Assembly: GCF_947498805.1 (NCBI RefSeq)
Contig: NZ_CANMLT010000009.1
Span: 96,876-160,875, forward strand
Direction of reading: 5' to 3'
DNA length: 64,000 bases
Source: an uncultured Tenacibaculum sp.
Lineage (GTDB): Bacteria > Bacteroidota > Bacteroidia > Flavobacteriales > Flavobacteriaceae
Each line of letters opens with the position of its first letter. Within the stretch, counting starts at the first letter, position 1. A program made the translations under genes and the position numbers. Below, piece by piece: positions 18,170 to 29,389 of this stretch. The notes beneath the pieces were generated by a model. It was not told the origin of the DNA and did no database searches. It saw only the letters and a program-made list of their open reading frames with translations.

Positions 18170-18985
18170 CTATAAAACCGAAAGAAAAATAAACCAAACA
18201 ATAGGAATAGCTTCCACAATTAAAGAACTGTAATATTTTGGTTGATTTTCATTTGCATTTATTAATAGGATAAAAAACAACAAGATAGTTGCTAAAAATG
18301 CCTTTCCAAACTGAAAGTCTTGTGTAATTAAAAACTCTAACAATACACATATTATTAACAAAGTACCCCCTAAAACTTTGGTGTTATTAATCCCTATCTT
18401 TATTGGAATCGTTTGTAACGTTATTGCATCATACTTTGCGTCTCGTATATCAAAAGGTAAAATCAACGTAAATACAAACAAAAATCGCTGTAGAAACACC
18501 AACATTCCTTTTTCACCAAAACAATCATGACCAATATCGTGAAGTGGTAACAACACGGTTATTCCTGCCCATACAAAAGCTACTACTACTACCTTTATAT
18601 AACTAATACTTCGTAAGTTTTTTTGAAATCCTCCTAAAAACGGAACAGCATATAACAGTGTTAACAATCCTAATGGAGTTAAAAATACCAGTGTTTGTAT
18701 TGATAATTGTACGGCATAATACATAAACACCACAAAACAAATCAATGAAAAAATCTGAATAACTTTTAAATGAGTTGTTAAACTATGATGATGTAATTTT
18801 GCGACACCCGCATACTTTACAAAGTTATACCCTGTAATAGTTCCAAAAAAAACAAAAAAATCTAATGATTCATTATAAGATAAACCGAAATACGTCTCTG
18901 TTATCCTAACTAAAGAATATACTGCCAAAGCCACATGAATACTGGAATTGACATAAAAATCAAGCATAATTTTTAACCACCTCAC
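18170..18985 (-). CDS. UbiA-like polytopic membrane protein
   Basis: About 8-9 TM segments, DIRDAKYD motif; first Asp-rich motif not recognisable. Confidence 0.5.
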   Translation of the reverse strand: MRWLKIMLDFYVNSSIHVALAVYSLVRITETYFGLSYNESLDFFVFFGTITGYNFVKYAGVAKLHHHSLTTHLKVIQIFSLICFVVFMYYAVQLSIQTLVFLTPLGLLTLLYAVPFLGGFQKNLRSISYIKVVVVAFVWAGITVLLPLHDIGHDCFGEKGMLVFLQRFLFVFTLILPFDIRDAKYDAITLQTIPIKIGINNTKVLGGTLLIICVLLEFLITQDFQFGKAFLATILLFFILLINANENQPKYYSSLIVEAIPIVWFIFLSVL

Positions 18986-19114
18986 CCAACAAAAATAAGA
19001 TATATGTTTTTAACGTTTCTTTTTGGTTAATAAAATATTGTTTTAAACAAAAAATATACAAGGTCAAATCAACGATTTTAGTTATTTTTGAGCCACTTAA
19101 TAACAACAACACAA

Positions 19115-21970
19115 ATGAACACTAATTCATTTCAATTACGTCATATAGGTCCACGTTCTAAAGACCATAAACAAATGCTAGAAATCATAGGGATTGAAAG
19201 CATTGATCAATTAATTTACGAAACTATTCCTGATGATATTCGCTTACAGAATGAGCTTGATTTAGATCCTGCCATGAGTGAATATGAATACCTAACTCAC
19301 ATTAATGAATTGGGTGCTAAAAACAAGGTTTTTAAAAGTTACATTGGTTTAGGATATCACGAAGCTATTTTACCAAGTGTTATTCAACGTAATATTTTAG
19401 AAAACCCAGGATGGTATACTGCTTACACACCTTATCAAGCAGAGATCGCTCAAGGTAGATTGGAAGCTTTATTGAATTATCAAACTATGGTTTGTGATTT
19501 AACAGGAATGGAACTTGCAAATGCTTCTTTATTAGATGAAGGAACTGCAGCTGCAGAAGCCATGGCTTTGTTATTTGATGTTCGTGAAAGAGCACAGAAA
19601 AAAGCAGGTGTTAACAAGTTCTTTGTTTCTCAAGAAATCTTACCACAAACATTGTCTGTTTTACAAACACGTGCTATTCCTATTGGAATCGAATTGGTGA
19701 TTGGAAACCATAAAGAATTTGATTTTTCTGAAGAATTCTTTGGTGCTATTGTTCAATACCCAGGAAAACATGGACAAGTTTATGATTATACTGAGTTTAC
19801 AGCAAACTGTAATGCTAATAACATTAAAGTAGCTGTTGCTGCAGATATCTTATCATTAGTTAACTTAAAAGCTCCAGCAGAATTTGGTGCTGATGTTGTA
19901 GTAGGTACTACACAACGTTTTGGTATTCCTTTAGGATATGGAGGACCTCACGCTGGTTATTTTGCAACTAAAGAAGCTTATAAACGTAGTATTCCAGGTC
20001 GTATCATTGGAGTTACCAAAGATGTTGACGGTAGTCGTGCTTTACGTATGGCTTTACAAACTCGTGAACAGCATATTAAAAGAGAAAAAGCTACTTCTAA
20101 TATTTGTACTGCTCAGGTGTTATTAGCTGTTATGGCTGGTATGTATGCTGTATATCATGGAAAAGATGGTATTCAGTACATTGCAAATCAAGTGCACACT
20201 GCTACTGCTACTTTAGCAAATGCTTTAGATAGCTTAGGATTTAAACAAAAGAATACTTCATTCTTTGATACTATTGTAATTGAAGTAGAAACGAACCAGT
20301 TACGTCCTATTGCTGAAGCAAACGGAATTAACTTTAATTATATAGATGAAAACCACATTTCTATTTCTGTTAATGAAACTGTTGGTTTAAAAGAAATCAA
20401 TGCAATTGTTGATTGCTTCGAACAAGCTTTCAATATTCAAGATATTACAATAACTGAATTTACTTCAGCAGATGTAATTCCTCAAAACATACAAAGAAAT
20501 ACTTCTTTCTTAGACAACGAAATATTTAACACGTATCAATCAGAAACTGAAATGATGCGTTATATCAAGAAGTTAGAACGTAAAGATTTAGCATTGAATC
20601 ATTCTATGATTTCTTTAGGTTCTTGTACTATGAAGTTAAATGCAGCTTCAGAAATGTTACCTTTAAGTAATCCACAATGGGGAAATATTCACCCATTTGT
20701 ACCGATTGATCAAGCTCAAGGATACCAAGAGGTATTGACTAATTTAGAAAATCAGTTAAACGTTATTACTGGTTTCGCTGGAACTTCATTACAACCTAAC
20801 TCAGGTGCTCAAGGTGAGTTTGCCGGATTAATGGTAATTAGAGCTTATCATGAAGCAAATGGAAATACTAATAGAAATATTTGTTTGATTCCTGCTTCTG
20901 CTCATGGTACGAATCCTGCTTCAGCAGTAATGGCTGGAATGAAAGTTGTCGTTACCAAAACAGATGAGCGTGGAAACATTGATGTAGAAGATTTACGTGC
21001 TAAAGCTGAAAAACACAAAGACAACTTAGCTGCGTTAATGGTAACTTATCCTTCTACGCACGGAGTATATGAGAAAGCTATTAAAGAGATTACTCAAATT
21101 ATCCATGACAATGGTGGACAAGTATATATGGATGGTGCAAATATGAATGCTCAAGTTGGCTTAACAAATCCAGCTACTATTGGAGCTGATGTTTGTCACC
21201 TAAACTTACATAAAACGTTTGCGATTCCTCATGGTGGCGGCGGACCAGGTGTTGGACCAATTTGTGTGGCTCCTCAATTAGTTCCTTTCTTACCAACCAA
21301 TCCTGTAATTGCAACTGGTGGTGATAATGCAATCACAGCAATTTCTGCAGCTCCTTGGGGGTCTGCATTAGCTTGCTTAATTTCTTATGGTTATATTACA
21401 ATGTTAGGTGCTGATGGTTTAACCAATTCTACTAAGGTTGCTATTTTAAACGCCAACTATATGAAAGAGCGTTTAAGCGGTCATTTTGAGACGTTGTATT
21501 CTGGAGAATTGAATCGTGCGGCTCACGAAATGATTTTAGACTGTCGTGAATTTAAGAAAAACGGTATTGAAGTAGTAGATATTGCTAAACGTTTAATGGA
21601 TTATGGATTCCATGCTCCAACAGTATCATTCCCTGTGGCTGGAACTATTATGGTAGAGCCAACAGAATCTGAAAGTGTTGGTGAATTAGATCGTTTTTGT
21701 GATGCTTTAATTTCTATTAGAAAGGAAATTGATAATGCTTCTAAAGATGATAACAACAATATTTTAAAGAATGCTCCACATACTCAAGAAATGTTAACTG
21801 CTGATGAATGGAGCTTGCCATATACTCGTAAGCAAGCAGCATTCCCATTAGAATATATTGCAGACAATAAATTTTGGCCTTCAGTTCGTCGTGTAGATGA
21901 TGCTTTTGGAGACAGAAACTTAATTTGTTCTTGTAATCCTATTGAAGATTATATGGAAGCGGAAGCTTAA
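19115..21970 (+). CDS. gcvP: Glycine dehydrogenase (decarboxylating), glycine cleavage P protein
   Basis: [17 protein letters not shown]...; [22 protein letters not shown] site; start at MNTNSF preferred over upstream TTG (19088). Confidence 0.97.
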   Translation: MNTNSFQLRHIGPRSKDHKQMLEIIGIESIDQLIYETIPDDIRLQNELDLDPAMSEYEYLTHINELGAKNKVFKSYIGLGYHEAILPSVIQRNILENPGWYTAYTPYQAEIAQGRLEALLNYQTMVCDLTGMELANASLLDEGTAAAEAMALLFDVRERAQKKAGVNKFFVSQEILPQTLSVLQTRAIPIGIELVIGNHKEFDFSEEFFGAIVQYPGKHGQVYDYTEFTANCNANNIKVAVAADILSLVNLKAPAEFGADVVVGTTQRFGIPLGYGGPHAGYFATKEAYKRSIPGRIIGVTKDVDGSRALRMALQTREQHIKREKATSNICTAQVLLAVMAGMYAVYHGKDGIQYIANQVHTATATLANALDSLGFKQKNTSFFDTIVIEVETNQLRPIAEANGINFNYIDENHISISVNETVGLKEINAIVDCFEQAFNIQDITITEFTSADVIPQNIQRNTSFLDNEIFNTYQSETEMMRYIKKLERKDLALNHSMISLGSCTMKLNAASEMLPLSNPQWGNIHPFVPIDQAQGYQEVLTNLENQLNVITGFAGTSLQPNSGAQGEFAGLMVIRAYHEANGNTNRNICLIPASAHGTNPASAVMAGMKVVVTKTDERGNIDVEDLRAKAEKHKDNLAALMVTYPSTHGVYEKAIKEITQIIHDNGGQVYMDGANMNAQVGLTNPATIGADVCHLNLHKTFAIPHGGGGPGVGPICVAPQLVPFLPTNPVIATGGDNAITAISAAPWGSALACLISYGYITMLGADGLTNSTKVAILNANYMKERLSGHFETLYSGELNRAAHEMILDCREFKKNGIEVVDIAKRLMDYGFHAPTVSFPVAGTIMVEPTESESVGELDRFCDALISIRKEIDNASKDDNNNILKNAPHTQEMLTADEWSLPYTRKQAAFPLEYIADNKFWPSVRRVDDAFGDRNLICSCNPIEDYMEAEA

Positions 21971-21986
21971 TTTAAATAAACACCAA

Positions 21987-22024
21987 TAAAAAAGCCCTCG
22001 AATTAAACTCGAGGGCTTTTTTTA
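21987..22024. terminator. Bidirectional terminator
   Basis: AAAAAAGCCCTCGAattaaaCTCGAGGGCTTTTTTT. Confidence 0.9.
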
Positions 22025-22306
22025 TGCTACTGCAACAATATCACTTAACGGAACTACCGTATTGTTTTTTAAAATTATTGCTTTCTCAGAAATGGTCCAA
22101 ACTGAAGTTTCAACTTTCTGTAAACCTGAATGATCTGTAAAGAATATTTTCAACTTAGTTCGGTTCAAATTTTCTTTAAAAAATGCTCTCTTTAGATTCA
22201 AAGCATCATTTACCTGGTCTATTCTGTGTTCTAACACATCAATCTTAGGAAATCTCAAAAGCTTCTCCTGATCTTCCTTTACTACTTTCGTTTTTTTAAA
22301 GAACAT
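22022..22306 (-). CDS. Small hypothetical protein, paralogue of 22558..22845
   Basis: LKIFFTDHSGLQKVETSVWTISEKAIILKNNTVVPLSDIVAVA. Confidence 0.75.
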   Translation of the reverse strand: MFFKKTKVVKEDQEKLLRFPKIDVLEHRIDQVNDALNLKRAFFKENLNRTKLKIFFTDHSGLQKVETSVWTISEKAIILKNNTVVPLSDIVAVA

Positions 22307-22523
22307 AATACATTTTGGGGAATTGGGGTTAATTCAATTTATAAAATCATAAATGACTTCAATTCAACAAATTGAACTGCAAAGATACATATTGTTATCA
22401 ACAATTGTTAATAACATATGTTAATAATTGTTAATATCTAAAAACTAGTAATTCGTCAATTATCAAATAGTTATTATGAACATTAGGCTTAAACACGCAA
22501 GCATCACCCAAAGTTATTAACAA

Positions 22524-22559
22524 TAAAAAAAGGTCCTCGAAATTCGAGGACCTTTTTTT
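22524..22559. terminator. Rho-independent terminator
   Basis: AAAAAAAGGTCCTCGAaaTTCGAGGACCTTTTTTT. Confidence 0.9.
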
Positions 22560-22845
22560 AAGCTATGCTAACTATTCTTTTTAGTGGAATAATTGTGGAT
22601 TGTTTTAGAATTACCGATTTATCAGTAATTCCCCACACGGTAGTTTCAACTTTTTTTAAACCGTCGGTATCCATAAAGAATATCTTAACTTTCTCTCTTT
22701 CTAGATTTCCTAAAGACAATGCTCTTTGTAAATCTAAAAACCTATTTACAATGGCATTTTTCTTTTTTAACACTTCTTCCTTAGGAAACTTTAAGAACTT
22801 AATTTGTTCTTTTGCTACAGTCTGAAAATTTGAGTTTGTAGTCAT
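22558..22845 (-). CDS. Small hypothetical protein, paralogue of 22022..22306
   Basis: VKIFFMDTDGLKKVETTVWGITDKSVILKQSTIIPLKRIVSIA. Confidence 0.75.
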   Translation of the reverse strand: MTTNSNFQTVAKEQIKFLKFPKEEVLKKKNAIVNRFLDLQRALSLGNLEREKVKIFFMDTDGLKKVETTVWGITDKSVILKQSTIIPLKRIVSIA

Positions 22846-23002
22846 ATATATTAGGGAATTTAAGGATTACTCGCTCAAAACTCGATTTGAAGTTGTAATA
22901 CACAAATCTCGTTACCCAGTAAATATATATGATTTTAACACTTGATTTACAAAGATTTATATTTAGTTATTAACAAGCATACTCATTCAAATGGATATGA
23001 TG

Positions 23003-24715
23003 TTAATTCACAACATGTGTAGCAAAGGATAAAATTCTATTAATATAATCTACAACTTTTCCCTTATTAAGTTCATCAAAATGAATTTTATGATCCATTA
23101 ATTCCTTTGATGTGTAAAAATATATTACATCGCCATAGTCTTTCACTTGATTGACATCCTTAAACATCTCGTATCGATGTAAACTTTTTAAAAGTCTTTT
23201 GTTTAACTCAGCATCTCCTTTATAACCTTCTATAGTATATTGTTTAAAAACATCTGCTGCCTTCTCTATCAAATTCTTAAAAAGCTTTCTTTCTATTTCA
23301 TTTGCCCTGTAGAAATCACAAATTTCATTAAAATCAAATCCAGTTAAGTTTTTATCAATAATCTTCGGAGCATATTTATCAAAAAAAACAGTTCTGTCAT
23401 TTTCATTAGCATATGATACCATTTCTTTCAGCACCTCCTTTTGATAGAACTTATCCTTCTTCTTTTTTAAATACTTTATTTTTTTAAACAATACATTAAA
23501 ATAAGTTTCAGGATTTATTACCATCCCCTCTACACTTGATTCTTTAACAAAATATGTATCTACAAAGTATCTCACATAACTATTAGATTCGTGATGCCAA
23601 AACCCACTTTTCTTACTAGACCTTAAGCCCATATAATAATCATGAGTTACTTGATCTCTTTTAACAGTTTTAGCTTCGTAAGAATTCTTCAAGTGTATTT
23701 TTTCATTAATTAACTGCTTGTTAAAAATGTATCCACGCTTATACTTTATACTTTCCCTTTGTGCAATATAATCTAACGCCTTTTTGTAGTCTTGCACCAT
23801 AAAACTACACGCAGATAAATTCGATAAAATTGCCCATCTAATCTTTCTTTCTCTTTTATCTTTTTCTGAAAAATTGATTAATAAACCTTCAAACTTCTTC
23901 GCTATTTTTTCAACTTTTGAGATATACGAAGTTTCGGCTGGGTCGATATTTTCAAAATTGACTTTTCGCAATTTTTTAACCAATTCATTTACTTCAGTAG
24001 CTTTATATTTTTCTGCTTTAGAGACAACAAACACATTTACTCTTTCCTTTTTTACAGTATAATCTATCTCTTTAATTATTTTCTCTAAAACATCTATAGA
24101 GCTTCCATAGTAATTACTCATAGCACGAGATAAATAACTATCTTGATCCTTCCTGAACTCACCCAAAACCATTCTTTTGGCTTCTGATCTACTATTGTTT
24201 TCTTTCGAAAGTAACGTTCTATTTTTCTTTTCTTTTAGTACTACTATGCTATTACCTTCATTATCTTGAATGTCTACCGTAATTTCTACTAAACTATATA
24301 TTTTTGCAACATAACTTGGTGGTTCTGTTGTACGATAACTTTTCTTCTCTTCAACTTCAATTCTAATTTGAACATCATTTTTAACCACTTTAAATAGCAA
24401 ATCTCCCTGACCATTGACATACCTAAACTGACGTAGCCTAATTTTTTCTAAAAAATCTCGCAATAAAGTGTTCTTATAATTTTTCACCTTGTTTGGTGGA
24501 TGTACTTTATCTGGTTTCCCTAAAAAAACTTTTATCCTAGGGTCTAAAACAATGTCACCAACATGAAAGGTAGATAAATCTGGTGAAATAATTGTTTTAG
24601 GGAATTGCCAGTTCGATACATAAATACCTTCTACTTTTGCTTTTTGGGCTTGTATTTCTCCACTTACAAATAGCACTAATAATACACCTATCCAATTCTT
24701 TACCGTTACCTTCAT
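23003..24715 (-). CDS. Secreted protein of unknown function
   Basis: 570 aa with signal peptide ending ...GEIQAQ. Confidence 0.7.
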   Translation of the reverse strand: MKVTVKNWIGVLLVLFVSGEIQAQKAKVEGIYVSNWQFPKTIISPDLSTFHVGDIVLDPRIKVFLGKPDKVHPPNKVKNYKNTLLRDFLEKIRLRQFRYVNGQGDLLFKVVKNDVQIRIEVEEKKSYRTTEPPSYVAKIYSLVEITVDIQDNEGNSIVVLKEKKNRTLLSKENNSRSEAKRMVLGEFRKDQDSYLSRAMSNYYGSSIDVLEKIIKEIDYTVKKERVNVFVVSKAEKYKATEVNELVKKLRKVNFENIDPAETSYISKVEKIAKKFEGLLINFSEKDKRERKIRWAILSNLSACSFMVQDYKKALDYIAQRESIKYKRGYIFNKQLINEKIHLKNSYEAKTVKRDQVTHDYYMGLRSSKKSGFWHHESNSYVRYFVDTYFVKESSVEGMVINPETYFNVLFKKIKYLKKKKDKFYQKEVLKEMVSYANENDRTVFFDKYAPKIIDKNLTGFDFNEICDFYRANEIERKLFKNLIEKAADVFKQYTIEGYKGDAELNKRLLKSLHRYEMFKDVNQVKDYGDVIYFYTSKELMDHKIHFDELNKGKVVDYINRILSFATHVVN

Positions 24716-24742
24716 ACTATTTTTAAATTTTCTCAGACTATA

Positions 24743-26380
24743 TTAATTAACTAAGTTAATATCAGCAATTTTATCGATTCTATTTCTCTTTAAAAACGCA
24801 TCTATTGTTTCAAAGTGTTCTATGACTCTTTGATCTTTAAATTCAAATACTTTTTGAGAAAGACCTTGTAAAAAATCACGATCGTGAGATACTAAAATCA
24901 AAGTCCCATCAAACGATTTCAATGCTTCTTTTAATACATCCTTCGATTTTAAATCCAAGTGATTTGTAGGTTCATCTAAAATCAACAAGTTTACTGGTTC
25001 TAATAATAGTTTTACCATTGCTAAACGTGTTCTTTCTCCTCCAGATAAAACACCAACCTTCTTATCTAAATCATCTCCACTAAACATAAAACGACCTAAG
25101 ATATTCTTAATTTGCGTACGAATATCTCCTTCAGCAACTTCATCTACTGTTTGAAATACCGTCATTTTAGAATCTAACAAAGCGGCTTGATTCTGTGCAA
25201 AATAGCCTACTTTTACATTATGTCCCAATTCACAAGTTCCTGATACCTCTATTTCATTTAAAATAGCCTTAATCATCGTAGATTTTCCTTCTCCATTTCT
25301 TCCAACAAAACAAACCTTCTCTCCTCTTGCTATGGACAAATTAGCATTCTTGAAAACTACTTTGTCATCATATGATTTTGACACATCATTTACCGTAACA
25401 GGATAATCTCCAGAGCGTGGTGCTGGTGGAAATCGCAATTTTAATGCTGAATTATCGATCTCATCAATTTCAATAATCTCCAATTTCTCCAACATACGTT
25501 CACGTGAAGCTACCTGATTGGTTTTTGAATAAGTACCTTTAAAACGTTCTATAAATGCTTTGGTTTCAGATATAAACTTTTGCTGTTCTTGATATGCTTT
25601 TAATTGATGTGCTCTACGTTCTTTACGTAGTTCTAAGTAATGCGAATAATTCGCTTTATAGTCATAAATACGTCCCATAGTTACTTCTATGGTTCTATTG
25701 GTAATATTATCAATAAAGGCTTTATCATGCGATATTACCATTACTGCATTTGCTTTGTTAATTAAGAAATCTTCCAACCACACTACCGATTCTATATCAA
25801 TATGGTTGGTAGGCTCATCTAACAAAATTAAATCGGGCTTTTGCAATAAGATTTTAGCTAATTCAATACGCATACGCCAACCTCCACTAAACTCGTTTGT
25901 TTGTCGTGTAAAATCTTCTTGAGTAAATCCTAACCCTTTTAAAGCTTTTTCTACTTCAGCATCATAATTTACATCTTCTAAGGCATAATACTTTTCTCCT
26001 AAATCAGAAACACGCTCTATAATTTTCATATAGCCATCACTTTCATAATCGGTACGCGTTTCTAACTCTTTATTGAGTTTATCCATTTCATCGCGCATAT
26101 CAAAAACGTGCTTAAATGCTTTTGCTGTTTCTTCAAAAACAGTACAATCATCTTCAGTTAATAAATGCTGAGGTAAATATGCTATGACCGTATCTTTAGG
26201 AGAACGAACTCCTCCTCTAGTAGCTTTTTGAACTCCTGCCACAATCTTCATCATGGTAGATTTTCCTGCACCATTTTTACCCATTAGAGCAATTTTATCC
26301 GTGGGATTAATAACAAAGGAAACATCACTAAACAAAGTACCTCCATTAAACTCTACTGCTAAATTATCTACTGAAATCAT
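24743..26380 (-). CDS. ABC-F family ATPase
   Basis: Two NBDs, each Walker A (GKNGAGKST, GRNGEGKST) and LSGG signature (FSGGWRMR, LSGGERTR). Confidence 0.93.
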   Translation of the reverse strand: MISVDNLAVEFNGGTLFSDVSFVINPTDKIALMGKNGAGKSTMMKIVAGVQKATRGGVRSPKDTVIAYLPQHLLTEDDCTVFEETAKAFKHVFDMRDEMDKLNKELETRTDYESDGYMKIIERVSDLGEKYYALEDVNYDAEVEKALKGLGFTQEDFTRQTNEFSGGWRMRIELAKILLQKPDLILLDEPTNHIDIESVVWLEDFLINKANAVMVISHDKAFIDNITNRTIEVTMGRIYDYKANYSHYLELRKERRAHQLKAYQEQQKFISETKAFIERFKGTYSKTNQVASRERMLEKLEIIEIDEIDNSALKLRFPPAPRSGDYPVTVNDVSKSYDDKVVFKNANLSIARGEKVCFVGRNGEGKSTMIKAILNEIEVSGTCELGHNVKVGYFAQNQAALLDSKMTVFQTVDEVAEGDIRTQIKNILGRFMFSGDDLDKKVGVLSGGERTRLAMVKLLLEPVNLLILDEPTNHLDLKSKDVLKEALKSFDGTLILVSHDRDFLQGLSQKVFEFKDQRVIEHFETIDAFLKRNRIDKIADINLVN

Positions 26381-26489
26381 ATACTGAATTTTTAACCCTG
26401 CGAAAGTAATGAAATCTACCTAGAACTGACCTTATTAAAAAACATTGATTTCAACAGAGGAACTTTGTTTATTAAAAAACAATTAGTGA

Positions 26490-28139
26490 TTAATCTTGTA
26501 GATTATTTTCCGCCTTTTGAAGATTCTCTTTATAAACTTTTAAATTTCTATGTGATATTCTTTCGGCAATTGACACCGCTTTTGCATAAGATGTCACAGC
26601 TTTTTCCTCATTTCCATTAGTCAGGTAAGCTTCTCCTAAACTATCCCACGCATTTGGAGAATTGGGAAATCTTGAAATTCCTTCTTTAAAAAACTCCAGA
26701 GCATACTTCGGATAATCTGAACTTAAAAAATAGTACCCAAAGTCATTTAATGTATTTTCATTGGGATTATATGTTTTCAAAAAAACTGTTTTTAGACTAT
26801 CAGCAACGTGAATCTTACCGGCATTTAAGTGAATTCTCATAACACCTCTCATAGTACTATTTGATGGATTAACAGTATACCCACTATACTTGGAAAGTCT
26901 GTTAAAATAATCTTGTAGAGCGTTCATACCTCCCGCTTCTGTAAATTTATCATATGAACTTCTGTTAGGATATCCCTTCAACTTGTATTCATCTTTTAAG
27001 TTATTTGCTCTTAAATGAATTTGATGTAATATTTCCTCTGCTTTTAAGTTGCTCCTATTTGCCAAATAAATAATTGTTGTACCATCGTCATAAATTGCAA
27101 TAAACGCGCTATTCCCGGCTAAAGCACCTCCGTGGCCGTATAACCTTACATTGATGTTTTTCTCAATGATATCGTCCCAATTTCGAACCCATCCATAACT
27201 ATATCCCTGTTTAATTGGAGTTAACATAATCTCAGTTAATTCTGGTGATAATAGCTTAGAAGACTTTACCGCTTGACTCCAAATAAATAAATCTTCTACA
27301 GTAGAATGCATTCCGCCTGCCGCATACGCTGTAGATTGATCTCTAAAAGGTGCTTCTCTTGTTTCACCTCCATGCTCCGAAGTCCACCAATCCAATCCAT
27401 AAACTTCTCTATAACGATATCCTTTCGCCAATTCTTTTGACACAAATTCGTTTGTTTCAAAACCAGTATTTTTTAATTTTAAAGGAAGAACAATCTTTTC
27501 ATTCAATAATTCAGCAAAGGTTTTTCCAGATACTTTTTCCAATATTGCTCCTAAAATATCATATCCTAAACTACTATAATAAAATCTAACACCAGGTTGA
27601 TCTATTAAATTCGTTTTTCCAATCAATACACATAAATCTTTAGGAGTATATTTTTTCTTTCCAAAATCCCTTAGACTTACGCCAATATTCTCTAAACCGT
27701 TATAATGCGGTAACCCTGAGGTGTGAGATAATAGCTGATGAATGGTAATATGATCACCTTTTTCTTTTGGTAAATAAGAAAGGTATGTACCAATAGTATC
27801 ATGAAGTTTCAGTTTTCCTTCTTCAACTAACTGCATTACTAACATAGCAGTGAATTGTTTTGTCACAGATCCAATTCCATATTTCGTATTAATAGCATTA
27901 GGCTCTTTCGTTTCTCTGTCTTTATCACCATATGCTCCTTTGAAAATGATTTCTTCATTCTTCGCTACTAAAACTGAACCACTAAACGGACTTCTGATTT
28001 TTATTTTTATCCCCGGATTCTCATAGCCTTTCATTAAACCATCAATAGTTTTAGGCTCTGGCTTAAGTAGTATAAAACTTCCCCAAAGCAATAAAGCTGT
28101 AACAATAAATAAACTGATTTTAAGCGTACGTTTCTTCAT
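26490..28139 (-). CDS. Serine hydrolase (class C beta-lactamase/DD-peptidase fold) with TPR C-terminus
   Basis: SVTKQF (SxxK), YSSLGYD (YxN-like), GHGGALAG; TPR-like C-terminus. Confidence 0.85.
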   Translation of the reverse strand: MKKRTLKISLFIVTALLLWGSFILLKPEPKTIDGLMKGYENPGIKIKIRSPFSGSVLVAKNEEIIFKGAYGDKDRETKEPNAINTKYGIGSVTKQFTAMLVMQLVEEGKLKLHDTIGTYLSYLPKEKGDHITIHQLLSHTSGLPHYNGLENIGVSLRDFGKKKYTPKDLCVLIGKTNLIDQPGVRFYYSSLGYDILGAILEKVSGKTFAELLNEKIVLPLKLKNTGFETNEFVSKELAKGYRYREVYGLDWWTSEHGGETREAPFRDQSTAYAAGGMHSTVEDLFIWSQAVKSSKLLSPELTEIMLTPIKQGYSYGWVRNWDDIIEKNINVRLYGHGGALAGNSAFIAIYDDGTTIIYLANRSNLKAEEILHQIHLRANNLKDEYKLKGYPNRSSYDKFTEAGGMNALQDYFNRLSKYSGYTVNPSNSTMRGVMRIHLNAGKIHVADSLKTVFLKTYNPNENTLNDFGYYFLSSDYPKYALEFFKEGISRFPNSPNAWDSLGEAYLTNGNEEKAVTSYAKAVSIAERISHRNLKVYKENLQKAENNLQD

Positions 28140-28280
28140 TTTAAAATTTTCTTGTTTTTATAATTATGAAGTCACGAAATTATTGTCAAAAAGAAAATTT
28201 GATTATGTCAGAAGTAGAGCTTTCTTACCTCATTCTTACGTCATTAAAAACTAACCCGCTACAAAACAAATAATTACCTC

Positions 28281-28871
28281 TTAAAAGAAGTTTGGCACAG
28301 ATGACAACACGTTATCATCTTCCTTTGTTAAAAACAAAGAAGTTCTAACAATTTGATACACATTGAAAAGTACCGCAAGAAGAAAAAACAGCAAACAAAT
28401 AAAAAGTCCATCTCCGGCATTACCCTGAATAAGGTTGGATAAAAAAAGTGTCATTATTACCCCAATAATTGTTAAGATTCCCCAAAGCAACTGAAGACTA
28501 ATAATTTTACCTGCAATCAAATTACCTTTAGCCTTATTAGTTGTCTTCCATAATATTAATGGAATAATAGTATTTATAAATGGTAAAAAGGATAAAAGTA
28601 AAATTGATAAGTTCATTTTTTTTAGCAAAGAAAAGTTTGGTAAAAACTCTTCTTTTTCGTCAGGTTTAGAAATTAAATCAGCTACTTCTAAATTCAAAGT
28701 TTTCGCCAAAATCTTTATGGTATGTGCACGTGGACTTACAGTTCCTTTTTCTATTCGCTGAATAGTACTTAAAGAAATATTTGCTTCTTCCGCCAAGGCT
28801 TCCTGTGATAAACCAAGTCTTTTGCGTGAATCAACAACAACTTTCGCTAAATTTAAATTTACATCCTGCAT
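28281..28871 (-). CDS. XRE-family HTH regulator fused to membrane domain
   Basis: RKRLGLSQEALAEEANISLSTIQRIEKGTVSPRAHTIKILAKTL then TM segments. Confidence 0.88.
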   Translation of the reverse strand: MQDVNLNLAKVVVDSRKRLGLSQEALAEEANISLSTIQRIEKGTVSPRAHTIKILAKTLNLEVADLISKPDEKEEFLPNFSLLKKMNLSILLLSFLPFINTIIPLILWKTTNKAKGNLIAGKIISLQLLWGILTIIGVIMTLFLSNLIQGNAGDGLFICLLFFLLAVLFNVYQIVRTSLFLTKEDDNVLSSVPNFF

Positions 28872-28918
28872 ACATACTATAATTACCTAGACTACGAATG
28901 TACCAAAAAGATTATATC

Positions 28919-28946
28919 TTGAAGGGAAGTGGATTTAGTATCTTTG
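28919..28946 (+). promoter_or_regulatory. Bacteroidetes-type promoter
   Basis: TTG-N17-TATCTTTG (consensus TTG-N17-23-TAnnTTTG) 18 bp upstream of ATG 28965. Confidence 0.6.
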
Positions 28947-28964
28947 AAAAAAACAAATTGATCT

Positions 28965-29369
28965 ATGAAATTGTTTAAAACAATATTTCTTACTCTAGTT
29001 ACTTGTTTTGCATGCCTTATATTATTCTTTTTTATTTCAAACTCATATGTTCTTCCTTGGGAAAAGGAAGAAGCTATAGAAACTACTATAAAATGGGGAG
29101 GGCTGAACGAATTACCTAAAGACATTAAAAATTTAAAAATTGATAAAAGAGGGAGTATTTTTACTAGACAGTTTATTATTGAATTTGAAGTTAATCACCT
29201 TGAACAAATTAATTATTGGATCCATAAAAGCAAAAGGCTCAAAGACAATACTCCAACAATAGACAAAGGCAAGAAGATATTTCTAATTTACCCTGGTGAA
29301 CAAGGAGCTAATGGTGGAAAAGTTGAAATACATGACAAAGAAGTAAAAATTAACATGAGCTGGAGTTAA
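28965..29369 (+). CDS. Membrane-anchored hypothetical protein
   Basis: N-terminal TM; promoter upstream. Confidence 0.6.
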   Translation: MKLFKTIFLTLVTCFACLILFFFISNSYVLPWEKEEAIETTIKWGGLNELPKDIKNLKIDKRGSIFTRQFIIEFEVNHLEQINYWIHKSKRLKDNTPTIDKGKKIFLIYPGEQGANGGKVEIHDKEVKINMSWS

Positions 29370-29389
29370 TCAAATACAATTCTAGATTA

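Noticed and set aside
18060-19080. tRNA, rRNA or riboswitch (e.g. glycine riboswitch upstream of gcvP)
   Set aside because: No convincing tRNA or riboswitch core seen in the gcvP leader or elsewhere; a covariance search (tRNAscan-SE, Infernal/Rfam) would be needed to exclude it.
22391-22435. TTATCAACA and related sequences as DnaA boxes/oriC
   Set aside because: Only near-matches, no dnaA/dnaN context; better explained as an AT-rich operator-like palindrome.
28892-29125. 77-aa minus-strand ORF overlapping 28965..29369
   Set aside because: The plus-strand gene has a good promoter and a signal/TM N-terminus; the minus ORF lacks support.
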